Shown here: piece by piece, positions 7,766 through 15,761 of the stretch
Position numbering within the stretch: the first letter of the stretch is position 1
How the letters are laid out: every line of letters begins with the position of its first letter
Assembly (NCBI RefSeq): GCF_900141825.1
Contig: NZ_FQYQ01000006.1
Span: 62,001-126,000 of the forward strand
DNA: 64,000 nt
Origin: Pseudobutyrivibrio xylanivorans DSM 14809
GTDB taxonomy: Bacteria; Bacillota; Clostridia; Lachnospirales; Lachnospiraceae
Direction of reading: 5' to 3'
The notes under the pieces: model-generated
The model's input: the letters and a program-made list of their open reading frames with translations, nothing else
Told to the model about the DNA's origin: nothing
Databases searched by the model: none
Made by a program: the position numbers and the translations under genes

Positions 7766-8251
7766 CTAAATAATTTTAAGTGGTTTGCCAACTGCCTTAA
7801 TATAGTACTCCCCAGTCTCGCTATACAGCTCAACTGTACGTCCATAGTTCAATCCACAATCTTCTGCAACTAGTCTTACTCCAAGCTGTTTAAGCTTTGC
7901 TCGACTGGCCTCAGCATTGCGATCGCCTACGTTTATAGATGTAGATGCTCCTGGCATTTCAAACATTTTAGCGCCACCAGCAATCTTCGCTACCATTCTA
8001 GCCTTATTTGCACCAGCTTTAATCATATCATCATAAAGCTTTTGAATTCCTGTATCTGCAAACTTGGCAATATTGCTATTATTCCTGATAGCAGTACTAT
8101 CTGGTAGCATAACATGCGCCAATCCACTAATCTTTGTTGATGGATCATAGATAGCAATACCAATACATGATCCCAGACCAATGGTAGTCAGTGCATCAGG
8201 AGCTTTACATATTTTAAGATCGGCCATACCGACTTTAATCATCTGCCCCAT
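7766..8251 (-). CDS. cheD: Chemoreceptor glutamine deamidase CheD
   Basis: CheD deamidates glutamines on chemoreceptors and binds CheC to raise its phosphatase activity. The catalytic Cys is in GLGSCIGIAIYD (Cys29) and the catalytic His in GLAHVMLPDS (His46). The IAGGAKMFEM and GGRTVELYSETGEYYI-like segments of the fold are also present. It is 161 residues, the normal length, and follows cheC by 12 bases. The cheC-cheD pairing is what lets this system adapt in the B. subtilis manner. Confidence 0.96.
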   Translation of the reverse strand: MGQMIKVGMADLKICKAPDALTTIGLGSCIGIAIYDPSTKISGLAHVMLPDSTAIRNNSNIAKFADTGIQKLYDDMIKAGANKARMVAKIAGGAKMFEMPGASTSINVGDRNAEASRAKLKQLGVRLVAEDCGLNYGRTVELYSETGEYYIKAVGKPLKII

Positions 8252-8263
8252 ACTTCACTCTCC

Positions 8264-8878
8264 TTATACTGGTATGCCAAGTGCTGTTAGTATCTTTGCA
8301 TAGGAATCTTCCTCAGGCATCAAAATAAAATGACCTTTAATTCCTAAATCATCAGAGAATTCTGTATTAATCATCAAAGCATTATCACCGAATATACCAA
8401 ACTGAACTGCAGGAACAGAAAGAATAGCTGCAGCCATATCAACTGCTACAAAAGGTACACTTGGTGCAATAGTAAGATTTGTAAGCCCCGAAAGAGCTGA
8501 AAGATAAGAACCTGCAATAATATTACCAACTTCCTTGATAGCAGATAAATCCATCTCATCAAATGGCTCTGAATAATCATCAGGTCTCATCATAAGCTTA
8601 TTTACAATATGATGTGCTGACTGCATATCCATCAGGAACATCATAGAACCGTCAATATCCTCTTCAACGCCCAACATAATACCAACAATAATCTCATCTT
8701 CGGCTCCAATAGCTCCGCCCAGTTCTTCTACTGGAAGGAAAGCTACTTCTGGAACACTCATATCAATTCGAAGGCCTAACATATTGGCGATGGCTGTTGT
8801 TGCATTGCCAGCGCCAATATTGCCTATTTCTTTAAGGACGTCAAAATATTTTTCATTTACCTCATTTAAAGTGAGCAT
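8264..8878 (-). CDS. cheC: CheY-P phosphatase CheC
   Basis: CheC removes phosphate from CheY-P. Both phosphatase helices are kept: FDVLKEIGNIGAGNATTAIA near residues 13-32 and MDLSAIKEVGNIIAGSYLSA in the second half, each with the E-x-x-N pair. The 204-residue length is standard for CheC, and it lacks the FliN-like extension seen in FliY. It overlaps no neighbour and sits between cheW and cheD. AAGGAGG lies 6 bases before the start. Confidence 0.96.
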   Translation of the reverse strand: MLTLNEVNEKYFDVLKEIGNIGAGNATTAIANMLGLRIDMSVPEVAFLPVEELGGAIGAEDEIIVGIMLGVEEDIDGSMMFLMDMQSAHHIVNKLMMRPDDYSEPFDEMDLSAIKEVGNIIAGSYLSALSGLTNLTIAPSVPFVAVDMAAAILSVPAVQFGIFGDNALMINTEFSDDLGIKGHFILMPEEDSYAKILTALGIPV

Positions 8879-8892
8879 TCTAACCTCCTTAA

Positions 8893-9360
8893 CTATGAAG
8901 CTTCATTCTCTCCTATGATAGAACTAATTTCAAAGATAGAAATGAGCTCATCCCCATTTTTTCCTACTCCGTTAATAAAGGAATTTTTACTCTTTAAAGT
9001 AGATGATGGAGCTTCAATATCATCCTCAGATAAAGACAGAACCTCTTTTACCTCATCTACAATAACACCCATTAAGCCGCCACCATCAAGCTTAAGGATA
9101 ATAATACGAGATGCATCTGTGAACTCGTCATCATCCAAATCCATTCTGCGTCTTAAGCTCATTACAGGAACGACCTCACCACGAAGATTAATAACACCTC
9201 GATAGTAAGAAGGAGCCTTTGGCACTCTGGTAATCTTGCTCAATCTAACAATATTATCAATATAGGAAATGTCGATACCATAGTGCTCGCCACCAATTTT
9301 AACAACAATGTATTGCTTTTTTTCTTTTTCAACTACATCATACATAGCTAAATCTGACAT
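8893..9360 (-). CDS. cheW: Chemotaxis coupling protein CheW
   Basis: CheW links chemoreceptors to the CheA kinase at the membrane array. The 155-residue protein is one CheW beta-barrel domain: YIVVKIGGEHYGIDISYIDN, then TRVPKAPSYYRGVINLRGEV with the conserved NLRG turn, and DEVKEVLSLSEDDIEAPS. AGGAGG lies close upstream and the gene follows cheA by 16 bases. Confidence 0.95.
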   Translation of the reverse strand: MSDLAMYDVVEKEKKQYIVVKIGGEHYGIDISYIDNIVRLSKITRVPKAPSYYRGVINLRGEVVPVMSLRRRMDLDDDEFTDASRIIILKLDGGGLMGVIVDEVKEVLSLSEDDIEAPSSTLKSKNSFINGVGKNGDELISIFEISSIIGENEAS

Positions 9361-9376
9361 ATGGTCTCACCTCCTA

Positions 9377-11500
9377 TTAAATGACAGCGTTAACATCAAG
9401 AATCATTGCGATTTCACCATCTCCAAGGATAGTAGCACCACTAATGAGCTTGTTGTTATCCAGCTTACCAAGTGATTTGATAACGATTTCCAGCTGTCCA
9501 ATAAGATTATCAACGATGATACCGCCAAGTGTATCACCCTTCTTACAAATAACAACTGTCATTGTATCTTCTGTATCTTCCTTTGGCTCAAAATCAAGAA
9601 GCTTGTCCAAGTGAATAAGAGGAATAACCTGTCCTCTAAGGTGAATAACCTCTTTAGACTCAACATACTTGATTTCTGACTTAGGAATGTTTTCAATGTT
9701 CATGATAGAAGCAAGCGCAATTGCGTACTTCTCATCTCTGATCTCAACCATGAGAGCCTGAATAATAGCAAGGGTAAGTGGAAGTCTTACAGTAAATGTA
9801 GATCCTTCACCCATTACAGACTTAACTGTAACATCGCCACCTAAGGCCTCAATATTACTCTTAACAACGTCAAGACCTACGCCTCGACCAGAAATATCGG
9901 TAATCTGTTTAGCCATCGAAAATGAAGGCATAAACAGGAAGTCAATAATTTCTTTCTGAGTAAGATTCTCTGCCTCTTCAGGTGTAACAAGGCCTCTTTC
10001 CACAGCCTTATCTCTAACCTTATCAGTATTAATACCACCACCATCATCACCTACTTCGATGATGACATTGTTACCTTCCTGGAAGGCATTAAGGAAAATA
10101 GTTCCCTTTTCAGGCTTGCCTGCAGCACGTCTGTCTTCAGGAGACTCAATACCGTGGTCAGCAGAGTTTCTAAGCAAATGCTGAAGTGGATCACCCAACT
10201 GATCTACTACAGTACGGTCAAGCTCTGTGTCCTCACCAGTCATTACAAGTTCCATTGGCTTGTTAAGCTTACGATCCAAATCACGAATCATTCTTGGGAA
10301 CTTAGCAACTACTGATTCAATAGGAACCATTCGAACCTTCATAACTGATTCATGAAGGTTTGTTGTAATTCTTTCAAGATATTCAATATTCTCATGTAAG
10401 GTCTGGCTATCAATCTCACCTGAACCATTGCTCTGAGAAGCAAGTGAGTTCTTAGCAATGATAAGCTCTGATACCTGATTCATGAGAGCATCAAGCTTTT
10501 CAATATCAACACGAATTGTACGTGAGGTAACAGGTTTATTTGCTGGCTGAGTAGTCTTTCCACCGCCACCAGATTTTGCTGCTGGTGCAGCAGGTGCTGC
10601 CGGTGCTGGAGCTGCTGGTGCAGCAGGTGCTGCCGCTGCTTCTGGAGCAGGTGCTGCCGCTTCGGCTGGTGCTGCAGGAGCCTCTTCCTCCTTCTTTTCG
10701 TACATTTCTGGTGTAACCTTGTCCGCTTCAACTGACTCTATTTCAGAAACAGTTTTGATAGACTCAATAATAGGATCAAGCTCTGATTCTGAAGAGAGAA
10801 TAAATGAAAAATCGAACTCAAAGTTTTCATCCTCAATATCTCCAGAGCTTGGATTGAAGGCCATAATCTGACCAAAGTCTTCTACAGCCTTAAATACAAG
10901 GAATGCTCGAGCTGCCTTAAGAAGACATTCCTTGCTGATATGTACAGTAAATCCATAGAGCTGCTTTTCACCTTTAAGCTTTTCACAAAGCTCAGGATCC
11001 ACTGGAATTTTCTTGTACAAAGGACCACCGGCGCCATCAGCTGCTCCTCCACCTTCGGCTGGTGCCTCTGCTGGTGCTTCAGCAGCTGGTGCTGCTTCGC
11101 CACCGCCTTCTCCGCCACCGCCAGAAAGATAGTCGTTCAAAAGTTTAATTAAAGCTTCGTTCTCTTCCTCGCCCTCATTAGAAGTAGCCTTTACAGTATC
11201 AAGATAACTCTCGATAGCATCAAGACACTTGAAAAGAATATCAATAAGAGCAGAATTAACCTTCACATTATCATTACGAACTTCCTGGAAAACGTTTTCC
11301 ATATCATGGGTAAGGCGCTGCATACGTTTAAATCCCATTGTACCAGCCATACCCTTTAAAGAATGGGCTGCACGGAATATTTCGTTTACAACATCCTTAT
11401 TATCCGGTTCCTTTTCCAACTCCATAATATTGTCGGAAAGGCTCTGAATATGACCACTTGTCTCATCAATAAAGATATCCAGATACTGACTTACATCCAT
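9377..11500 (-). CDS. cheA: Chemotaxis histidine kinase CheA
   Basis: CheA autophosphorylates and passes phosphate to CheY and CheB. Domains in order: P1 Hpt (about 1-105) with His46 in RAAHSLKGMAGT; P2 response-regulator-binding domain (about 165-270); P3 dimerisation (about 330-390); P4 ATPase (about 395-570) with the N box LLRNSADHGIE, G1 EVGDDGGGIN, and G2 DISGRGVGLDVV; P5 CheW-like (about 575-707) with HLRGQVIPL. The P1-P2 linker (about 130-160) and P2-P3 linker (about 275-325) are Ala/Pro-rich and encoded by repeated GCTGCTGG-type triplets. The full length is 707 residues. Confidence 0.97.
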   Translation of the reverse strand: MDVSQYLDIFIDETSGHIQSLSDNIMELEKEPDNKDVVNEIFRAAHSLKGMAGTMGFKRMQRLTHDMENVFQEVRNDNVKVNSALIDILFKCLDAIESYLDTVKATSNEGEEENEALIKLLNDYLSGGGGEGGGEAAPAAEAPAEAPAEGGGAADGAGGPLYKKIPVDPELCEKLKGEKQLYGFTVHISKECLLKAARAFLVFKAVEDFGQIMAFNPSSGDIEDENFEFDFSFILSSESELDPIIESIKTVSEIESVEADKVTPEMYEKKEEEAPAAPAEAAAPAPEAAAAPAAPAAPAPAAPAAPAAKSGGGGKTTQPANKPVTSRTIRVDIEKLDALMNQVSELIIAKNSLASQSNGSGEIDSQTLHENIEYLERITTNLHESVMKVRMVPIESVVAKFPRMIRDLDRKLNKPMELVMTGEDTELDRTVVDQLGDPLQHLLRNSADHGIESPEDRRAAGKPEKGTIFLNAFQEGNNVIIEVGDDGGGINTDKVRDKAVERGLVTPEEAENLTQKEIIDFLFMPSFSMAKQITDISGRGVGLDVVKSNIEALGGDVTVKSVMGEGSTFTVRLPLTLAIIQALMVEIRDEKYAIALASIMNIENIPKSEIKYVESKEVIHLRGQVIPLIHLDKLLDFEPKEDTEDTMTVVICKKGDTLGGIIVDNLIGQLEIVIKSLGKLDNNKLISGATILGDGEIAMILDVNAVI

Positions 11501-11520
11501 AACTCATGACCTCCAGTTTT

Positions 11521-12786
11521 CTACAACCTTTTTACAATTGAATTAGCAACTGATTTAAGTGGAACAACCTCATTGGAAAGCCCCCCCTGTTCCACTGCCT
11601 TCGGCATTCCATATACAACGCATGTGGAAGCTTCTTGCGAAATTACGTAAGTCTTTTTGTATTGATTCAAGTATTTAATTCCTTCAGATCCATCTGCTCC
11701 CATTCCTGTAAGAACTACACAAATAATCTCATCAAAACTAGATTTAATGAGTGACCTGTACATTACATCTGCACAAGGTTTCAAACTGTTTACAGGTGGG
11801 CTGTCATCCAAATGACAATATGCTGCCCGACTTCCGTCTTCGCAGATTTCCATGTGCTTACCACCCGGCGTAATATAAACCCATCCAGGTTTAAAGTACT
11901 CTCCATTTTCAGCTTCTTTAACATTAACCGCAGATATCTGATCAAGTCTTGCTGCAAGAGAAGCTGTAAAGCCTTCTGGCATATGTTGAACAAGGACCAG
12001 CGGTACAGATAAAGTAGCTGGAAGCATTGGAATAAATGTGTGCAAAGCCTGTGGCCCTCCGGTGGAACAAGCAAGAGCGATAATCTTTTTTGTTCTAACG
12101 CCTGTGCCTACTGGTTTTGGAGGAGGTGAAGAAGATTTTTTCTCCACAACCGGAGGAGTGCTGCTCGCTGTTTGAGTCGAAGCTTGAGTGACAGGCTTTC
12201 TCTCAACAGGTGTCTGCGATGGTGACGAACTAGACGAAGAAGTGGTTTGCGCACTACCACCTCCGGTTTTCGCCGCCTGTAGACTCCTTTTGACGTTCTC
12301 CATTCTTTCAAATGTTGAGCGTCTCGACTCCTCAATAGTCTTTGTAGCATCGCTTGGTGTTCTCCTGGCTGAAATCTGCCTAAAATTGGACTGTTTTGTA
12401 GCGTTGTGCAAAGCAGTTATCAGCTGGCGCCCAAAAACATCTCTGGTATCACTACCTGAACGAATTGGCTTTACTACAAAGTCTAATGCACCATATTCCA
12501 AAGCCCTTATGGTACTTTCTGTATCCTCTTTGAGGATGGAACTGACTAATACTACGTTAAACGGTATCTTCTCGTTAGAAAGCTTGGCGAGTAAATCAAC
12601 GCCCTGAAGCTTTGGAAGAACCATATCAAGTACCACAAGATCATATGGATTGTTCTTTATTTTGTTGTAAGCATCTTCGCCGTCTGCACTAACGTCGACT
12701 ACACGAAAATCACTATCTGCGTTGATAATATCACAGATAACCCTTCGCATAAGTGCAGAATCATCAACAACCAAAATCTTATACAT
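11521..12786 (-). CDS. cheB: Chemotaxis methylesterase/response regulator CheB
   Basis: CheB removes methyl groups from receptors when phosphorylated by CheA. The receiver domain (1-125) has the acidic pair D8/D9 and phospho-acceptor D54 in LVVLDMVLPK. A Ser/Thr/Pro-rich linker (about 170-235) leads to the esterase domain with Ser in LACSTGGPQAL, His in LVQHMPEGFT and Asp in VLTGMGADGSEG. The 421-residue length is long for CheB (about 350) because of the linker. It lies between the PilZ gene and cheA, 20 bases before cheA's start. No cheR is in the window, so the matching methyltransferase must be elsewhere. Confidence 0.96.
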   Translation of the reverse strand: MYKILVVDDSALMRRVICDIINADSDFRVVDVSADGEDAYNKIKNNPYDLVVLDMVLPKLQGVDLLAKLSNEKIPFNVVLVSSILKEDTESTIRALEYGALDFVVKPIRSGSDTRDVFGRQLITALHNATKQSNFRQISARRTPSDATKTIEESRRSTFERMENVKRSLQAAKTGGGSAQTTSSSSSSPSQTPVERKPVTQASTQTASSTPPVVEKKSSSPPPKPVGTGVRTKKIIALACSTGGPQALHTFIPMLPATLSVPLVLVQHMPEGFTASLAARLDQISAVNVKEAENGEYFKPGWVYITPGGKHMEICEDGSRAAYCHLDDSPPVNSLKPCADVMYRSLIKSSFDEIICVVLTGMGADGSEGIKYLNQYKKTYVISQEASTCVVYGMPKAVEQGGLSNEVVPLKSVANSIVKRL

Positions 12787-12789
12787 TCT

Positions 12790-13533
12790 TTACCCTTGAT
12801 CCTTCTTTCTTAAACGTCGCTCCTCGTCAAAAATGTACTTAATAATTGTCTCCCTGTCTTCTGCCTCTTTAAACAAAAACTCTATTCTATGTTCAAAAAT
12901 ACCAAGTTCCTGTTTATATTCATTTCTAACCATTCTGGCTATTGCATTTATCCTTTCATTGACTGTACTTGATTTCAGCCTAAAGGATACATACATATAC
13001 CGGTCAGTTAAAACATCCTTTTTAGCATGGATTTTAGCTCCACCTCCGCTAATATCCACTATATTTCCCTCTACAGGTTCACCATACGTGTTACCGTATT
13101 TTTCCAAATCCCTTTCCACAAGCTCCATGTTAGGTAGCAATGCTACATCTTCTGGAACCGGTAAAATTTTCACTGAAATAAGGCACTCAAACCTGAAATA
13201 GTCTCTCCTTTGAACCTTCTTCAGTTCTGTTGATGGAACAAATACATACACAGGAAAATTTTCAAGCTTTCCTCGTTTTGTTATCTCTCCAGTCAACTGA
13301 AACATTCCGCTTTTCGTATTGAAGACAGCATTAAAAGGAACATTCATCGGTATTGTGACTGTATGTCCCTTCCTGGTAGGAATGTGAAATACTATATCCT
13401 TATTCTTTGTTACGCCAAATACACTGGATATGTATACACTCCTATCCTCATCTATGTTGTTTTCAATGTCAGAATTTGTGCTGGCAATTGTAAATTCAAT
13501 AGGTGTGCCAGGCCTCAGATCGAATATTTCCAT
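12790..13533 (-). CDS. PilZ-domain flagellar brake protein (YcgR/YpfA type)
   Basis: This 247-residue protein has an N-terminal YcgR-type beta-barrel (about 1-100) and a C-terminal PilZ domain (about 105-240). The cyclic-di-GMP-binding residues are visible as VQRRDYFRFEC (Arg-Arg...Arg) and VDISGGGAKIHA (D-x-S-G-G-G). Such proteins bind c-di-GMP and slow the motor or affect its direction. Its place between flhG and cheB is common in clostridial flagellar operons. It suggests c-di-GMP control of motility; the binding itself is predicted from motifs only. Confidence 0.9.
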   Translation of the reverse strand: MEIFDLRPGTPIEFTIASTNSDIENNIDEDRSVYISSVFGVTKNKDIVFHIPTRKGHTVTIPMNVPFNAVFNTKSGMFQLTGEITKRGKLENFPVYVFVPSTELKKVQRRDYFRFECLISVKILPVPEDVALLPNMELVERDLEKYGNTYGEPVEGNIVDISGGGAKIHAKKDVLTDRYMYVSFRLKSSTVNERINAIARMVRNEYKQELGIFEHRIEFLFKEAEDRETIIKYIFDEERRLRKKDQG

Positions 13534-13536
13534 AAA

Positions 13537-14412
13537 CTATGCCCTATCTCTTAAAAGTGCACTGAAAATATGTGAAACACCCCATTTATAATGTGTGTGT
13601 TCATCTTTCTGAAGTAGCTTTGATGCAATCCCTTCAAAGCTTTTTGATGCCTTACTAGTCGGATATTCTAAAGACACAACCTTTTGGTTTCTAACTGCTT
13701 TCTCTAAATTACCATCATATGGTATAAACCCTAGATAATCTAAATCACCACCTAAAAACTTTTTCACCACAGATTGCATCTTCAAGTAAACAGCCCTTCC
13801 TTCAGCCTCGCTGTTCACTTTATTTGCCACCAAATGAACATTGGTTCCATCCTTAATATATTTGCTACTTTTACACATAGCTTTCATTAAAGAATATGAA
13901 TCGGTAAGTGAGCTTGGTTCTGGAGTAGAAACTAGAATAACTTCAGGTGAAGCTAAAACAAACTCCAAAACCTGGTCCGAAACGCCCGCACCGGTATCTA
14001 TTATAAGAATATCACATAAGTCATTTAAAAGTGATAGATTATGCACTAAAAACGTAATTTGTTCACGATTTAGATTATTTAATCCAACAACACCAGAACC
14101 ACCAGAAACAAATCCTATTCCCATGGGACCAGTTGAAATAATATCTCTGATGCTTCTCCCATTAAAAATCACATCTGATAGATTATATTTTGGCAAGGTT
14201 CCAAACATTACCTCAACATTAGCCAAACCAAAATCCGCATCAAGGATAATTACCTTTTTACCCATCTGCGAAAAGTGAATAGCAAGGTTTACCGCCATGT
14301 TTGATTTTCCTACTCCACCCTTACCAGATGTAATAGTAATAACCTTTGTATTCTCAACATTTCTGATGCTCTGGGCCTTTATTACGTTTCGTAAATTTTC
14401 CGCTTGATCCAT
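13537..14412 (-). CDS. flhG: Flagellar number regulator FlhG (MinD-like ATPase, YlxH)
   Basis: FlhG is a ParA/MinD-type ATPase that works with FlhF to set flagellar number and position and contacts FliM/FliY. The deviant Walker A is SGKGGVGKSNMAVNLA near residue 30, with Walker B IIDTGAGVSDQV and the DADFGLANVEVMFG segment. The N-terminal DQAENLR stretch is the expected FlhF-activating DQAxxLR motif. Length 291. Its ATG directly follows the flhF stop (TAA then ATG), which supports translational coupling. Confidence 0.95.
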   Translation of the reverse strand: MDQAENLRNVIKAQSIRNVENTKVITITSGKGGVGKSNMAVNLAIHFSQMGKKVIILDADFGLANVEVMFGTLPKYNLSDVIFNGRSIRDIISTGPMGIGFVSGGSGVVGLNNLNREQITFLVHNLSLLNDLCDILIIDTGAGVSDQVLEFVLASPEVILVSTPEPSSLTDSYSLMKAMCKSSKYIKDGTNVHLVANKVNSEAEGRAVYLKMQSVVKKFLGGDLDYLGFIPYDGNLEKAVRNQKVVSLEYPTSKASKSFEGIASKLLQKDEHTHYKWGVSHIFSALLRDRA

Positions 14413-15756
14413 TTAGTTTCCTCCCAATAACTGTTTAACCAGCTTCTGGGCATTAACAATTTCAATATCGTCTGGTACATTCTGGCCTGTGGTAATATAA
14501 GAAAGAGGTGCGCCAGTATAAAGCTTCAAATTAAAGATATTACCAAGGCACTTTGTTTCATCAAGCTTGGTAAATATAAGATTAAACTTTGTAAATTCCA
14601 TATATGTATCTGCTATATCTATCAAATCTTTATGTTTTGTTGTAGCAGACAAAACAAGGTAAACCTCGCTGTCGTAGAACTCACCCAATGCGTTAACCAA
14701 TTTTTTTGTATCGTTCTTCTGATCCTGATTCTTGTGAGAAAAACCAATAGTATCAACAAGAATCACATCAAGATCCTGGCATTCTCTATTCTGCTTCTTA
14801 ACTGTATCCAAAAGTTCATCAGAAGAATAAATAACATTCAGTGGAACTCCAAGAATATTGGCATAAGTCTGTAACTGATTTGCGGCTGCCATTCTAAATG
14901 TATCGGCTGTAATAAGACCGACTTTTTTACCTTCTTCAACCTTAAACTTAGAAGCAATTTTTGCAATTGTAGTGGTTTTACCTACACCTGTAGGACCAAT
15001 GAAGAAAATAACCTTAGGTTTCTTTTCCCCAGCAACTATACGTGTAGGAGTACCAAGCTTTAGAACCATTTTCTGATAAACTGAAGACAACAGATTATCA
15101 AGAGAATGACTGGTCTGAAGCACCTTATCCATATCATCTAAAACCTGATTTATGTACTTCTCCTGAACCTCATTATCCAAAAGAACGTTATAGAGCATCT
15201 TAACAAATACATGGTTGTCATTATCAATGGAAAGCTTTTCACTATGAGATGCGGCAATTGGCATCTCAACTGGAGTCCTTCCTACAGTTGTTTCTTCCTC
15301 TGGCTCAGGTTTAACTGGAGCCTTAACAAAGGCTGGCTTAGAATAGGTAGGTTCGATTAGTTTCGCTCTTGGTGCCGAGCCAGACAGAGGTTCAAATTCA
15401 ACTTGATTAGAAGTCATAGTATCTCCCTCCTGTTTCTCTAACACTTCATTAACTGCAGAGAATGCATCCTTTAAAATAAGTGCATCATCTGCAACAGCAT
15501 CAAAAGTACCAATCTTTTCTTCGCTATTATTCTCCTCTGTTTCTGAAGCTACATTAGCAAAATCTAGTGCCTCTTTAGAGAATCCATCATCCTCTACAGC
15601 GGCAGTAACCTCGTAAGTGCTGCTTTTAAAGAAGCTTCTAAGCCCCTTTGGTTTAATCACTTTTACGTTCATGATAACAGCAGCATTTCCAAGTTCTTCT
15701 CTAACCTTAGACATTGCCTCTTCTTCAGTTTTTCCAGTGTACTTGTTAATAACCAT
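14413..15756 (-). CDS. flhF: Flagellar SRP-type GTPase FlhF
   Basis: FlhF is the third SRP GTPase and helps place the flagellum. A variable B region (1-170) is followed by the N domain and the G domain. G1 is GPTGVGKTTTIAKIA at about 254-268, G4 is TKLDE at about 396-400. The G3 loop, usually DTAGR, reads DTIGFSHK at about 335-342, which is unusual and may alter hydrolysis or its FlhG dependence. Length 447 is normal. It sits between flhA and flhG as expected. Confidence 0.94.
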   Translation of the reverse strand: MVINKYTGKTEEEAMSKVREELGNAAVIMNVKVIKPKGLRSFFKSSTYEVTAAVEDDGFSKEALDFANVASETEENNSEEKIGTFDAVADDALILKDAFSAVNEVLEKQEGDTMTSNQVEFEPLSGSAPRAKLIEPTYSKPAFVKAPVKPEPEEETTVGRTPVEMPIAASHSEKLSIDNDNHVFVKMLYNVLLDNEVQEKYINQVLDDMDKVLQTSHSLDNLLSSVYQKMVLKLGTPTRIVAGEKKPKVIFFIGPTGVGKTTTIAKIASKFKVEEGKKVGLITADTFRMAAANQLQTYANILGVPLNVIYSSDELLDTVKKQNRECQDLDVILVDTIGFSHKNQDQKNDTKKLVNALGEFYDSEVYLVLSATTKHKDLIDIADTYMEFTKFNLIFTKLDETKCLGNIFNLKLYTGAPLSYITTGQNVPDDIEIVNAQKLVKQLLGGN

Positions 15757-15761
15757 TTAAT

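Noticed and set aside
7663-7845. Small open frame overlapping cheD and the small membrane protein gene
   Set aside because: It is out of frame with cheD, which has catalytic motifs, and has no ribosome binding site.
10480-10731. Gln/His/Arg-rich minus-strand frame inside cheA
   Set aside because: It is the out-of-frame reading of the repetitive Ala/Pro linker of CheA.
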